Part shown: piece by piece, positions 63,641 to 64,000 of the stretch
Position numbering within the stretch: the first letter of the stretch is position 1
Layout of the letters: each line of letters opens with the position of its first letter
NCBI RefSeq assembly: GCF_000372725.1
Contig: NW_005199926.1
Location: forward strand, 164,371-228,370
Source: Emiliania huxleyi CCMP1516
Taxonomy: Eukaryota > Haptophyta > Isochrysidales > Noelaerhabdaceae
DNA: 64,000 nucleotides
Reading direction: 5' to 3'
Position numbers and translations under genes: made by a program
Notes under the pieces: generated by a model
Told to the model about the DNA's origin: nothing
The model's database searches: none
What the model saw: only the letters and a program-made list of their open reading frames with translations

Positions 63641-63980
63641 TCGCCAGTATTTAGCTTTAGATGGAATTTACCACCCAATTCAAGCTGCAATCCCAAGCAA
63701 CCCGACTCGACGAGGACGCATCGTAAGGCCGCAACCCGCCACGGTACGGGATTCTCACCCTCTCCGACACCCTGTTCCAAGGGACTTGAGCGGCGGGCGC
63801 GGCCGATAACGCCTCTCTAGACCACAATTCGGGGGGCGCTGCATACGCGAGGCCTCCAGATTGGCAGCGTGAGCTCAGCCCGCTTCATTCGCCATTACTA
63901 GGGGCATCCTGGTTAGTTTCTTCTCCTCCGCTTAGTGATATGCTTAAGTTCAGCGGGTAGTCTTGCCTCATTCGATGGCG
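60722..63980 (-). rRNA. 28S (LSU) ribosomal RNA, reverse strand
   Basis: Read on the minus strand, the 5' end shows CAAGACTACCCGCTGAAC and TTAAGCATATCACTAAGCGG near 63960-63925, the universal LSU start. The body carries conserved eukaryotic LSU strings down to GAATAAGGAACGGGG and a 3' end at GATTTGTT (60722-60729). The length, about 3.26 kb, is normal for an uninterrupted eukaryotic LSU; I saw no intron. The exact 5' border (within about 10 nt) is uncertain. All open frames in this interval are spurious. Confidence 0.93.
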
Positions 63981-64000
63981 GGTTTCGAGGCGCGCGGCCG
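63981..64000 (-). other. 3' end of ITS2 (partial)
   Basis: The last ~20 nt lie 5' of the LSU start on the minus strand, so the window ends inside the internal transcribed spacer. The 5.8S and 18S genes would lie beyond the right edge. Confidence 0.6.

Noticed and set aside
1-64000. tRNA or 5S rRNA genes
   Set aside because: I looked for GGTTCGAATCC-type boxes with a foldable acceptor stem and for the 5S core on both strands and found no convincing candidate. The best box-like match belongs to the SINE-like repeat.

Overview
This window is nuclear DNA from a GC-rich, intron-bearing eukaryote, most likely an alga with a red-derived secondary plastid. A haptophyte is my best guess; a pelagophyte-like stramenopile is the alternative. 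The evidence is a TIC110 gene whose product carries a signal peptide followed by an AFAP-type plastid-targeting motif, TTAGGG-type telomeric motifs, GC-AG introns, and a reverse-strand 28S rRNA gene at the right end. There is one assembly gap (48901-49000, all N). CDS coordinates below are gene spans; exon and intron borders that I could fix by reading frame and family alignment are given in the evidence.

Layout, left to right: a partial plus-strand gene (1-443); an unknown minus-strand protein (1.2-2.0 kb); a dispersed-repeat patch; an unknown two-exon plus gene (2.9-3.8 kb); a type II membrane glycosyltransferase (4.5-6.3 kb, minus); an AlkB-like 2OG-Fe(II) protein with a SINE-like repeat at its 5' side (6.6-7.7 kb); plastid import protein TIC110 (8.2-12.9 kb, minus); a repeat-rich, probably gene-poor interval with a 48-nt perfect palindrome (12.9-15.7 kb); a multidomain myosin with GYF, WW, motor, MyTH4 and GYF modules (15.8-20.7 kb, plus); a prolyl-hydroxylase-like 2OG oxygenase (21.0-22.4 kb, minus); a double-domain GT77-type arabinosyltransferase-like protein (23.0-27.1 kb, minus); a hairpin array (27.7 kb); a large proline-rich type I membrane protein (28.3-31.4 kb, minus); an AAA ATPase whose first intron is made of telomeric repeats (32.4-34.5 kb, minus); a GLO3/ARFGAP2-type ArfGAP (35.0-38.2 kb, plus); a ZNF706-like small zinc protein (39.0-39.5 kb, minus); an unknown Cys-rich protein (39.6-40.1 kb); a 2OG oxygenase-like protein (40.4-42.3 kb, minus); SINE-like and zinc-finger relics (42.4-44.0 kb); an ankyrin protein (44.1-45.7 kb); GGTGTTATGA satellite repeats (47 kb); an SLC44/choline-transporter-like protein (48.3-51.1 kb); a small unknown ORF (52.3 kb); prolyl oligopeptidase (53.0-56.0 kb, minus); an SGNH hydrolase (56.3-58.8 kb, minus); and the ribosomal spacer and 28S gene (59.4-64.0 kb, minus).

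The genes look like ordinary housekeeping and cell-surface functions: plastid import, secretory traffic, glycosylation, choline-type transport, peptidase, myosin. I see no operon-like or defence system.

The striking result is in the introns. In at least 24 introns across eight unrelated genes, the 5' 20-35 nt of the intron is a decayed copy of the start of the downstream exon. In the youngest cases the copy is nearly perfect, and in one it also spans the splice junction. The rest of each intron is short filler: most often a ~40-nt module with a branch-point-like TTCAC and a complementary GTGAA just before the AG, but also telomeric repeats or (ATCTCTCCCC)n runs. The 5' splice dinucleotide (GC, GT or GA) is usually the copied start of the next exon. 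This looks like ongoing intron birth by insertion or break repair with long target duplications, preserved at many stages of decay.
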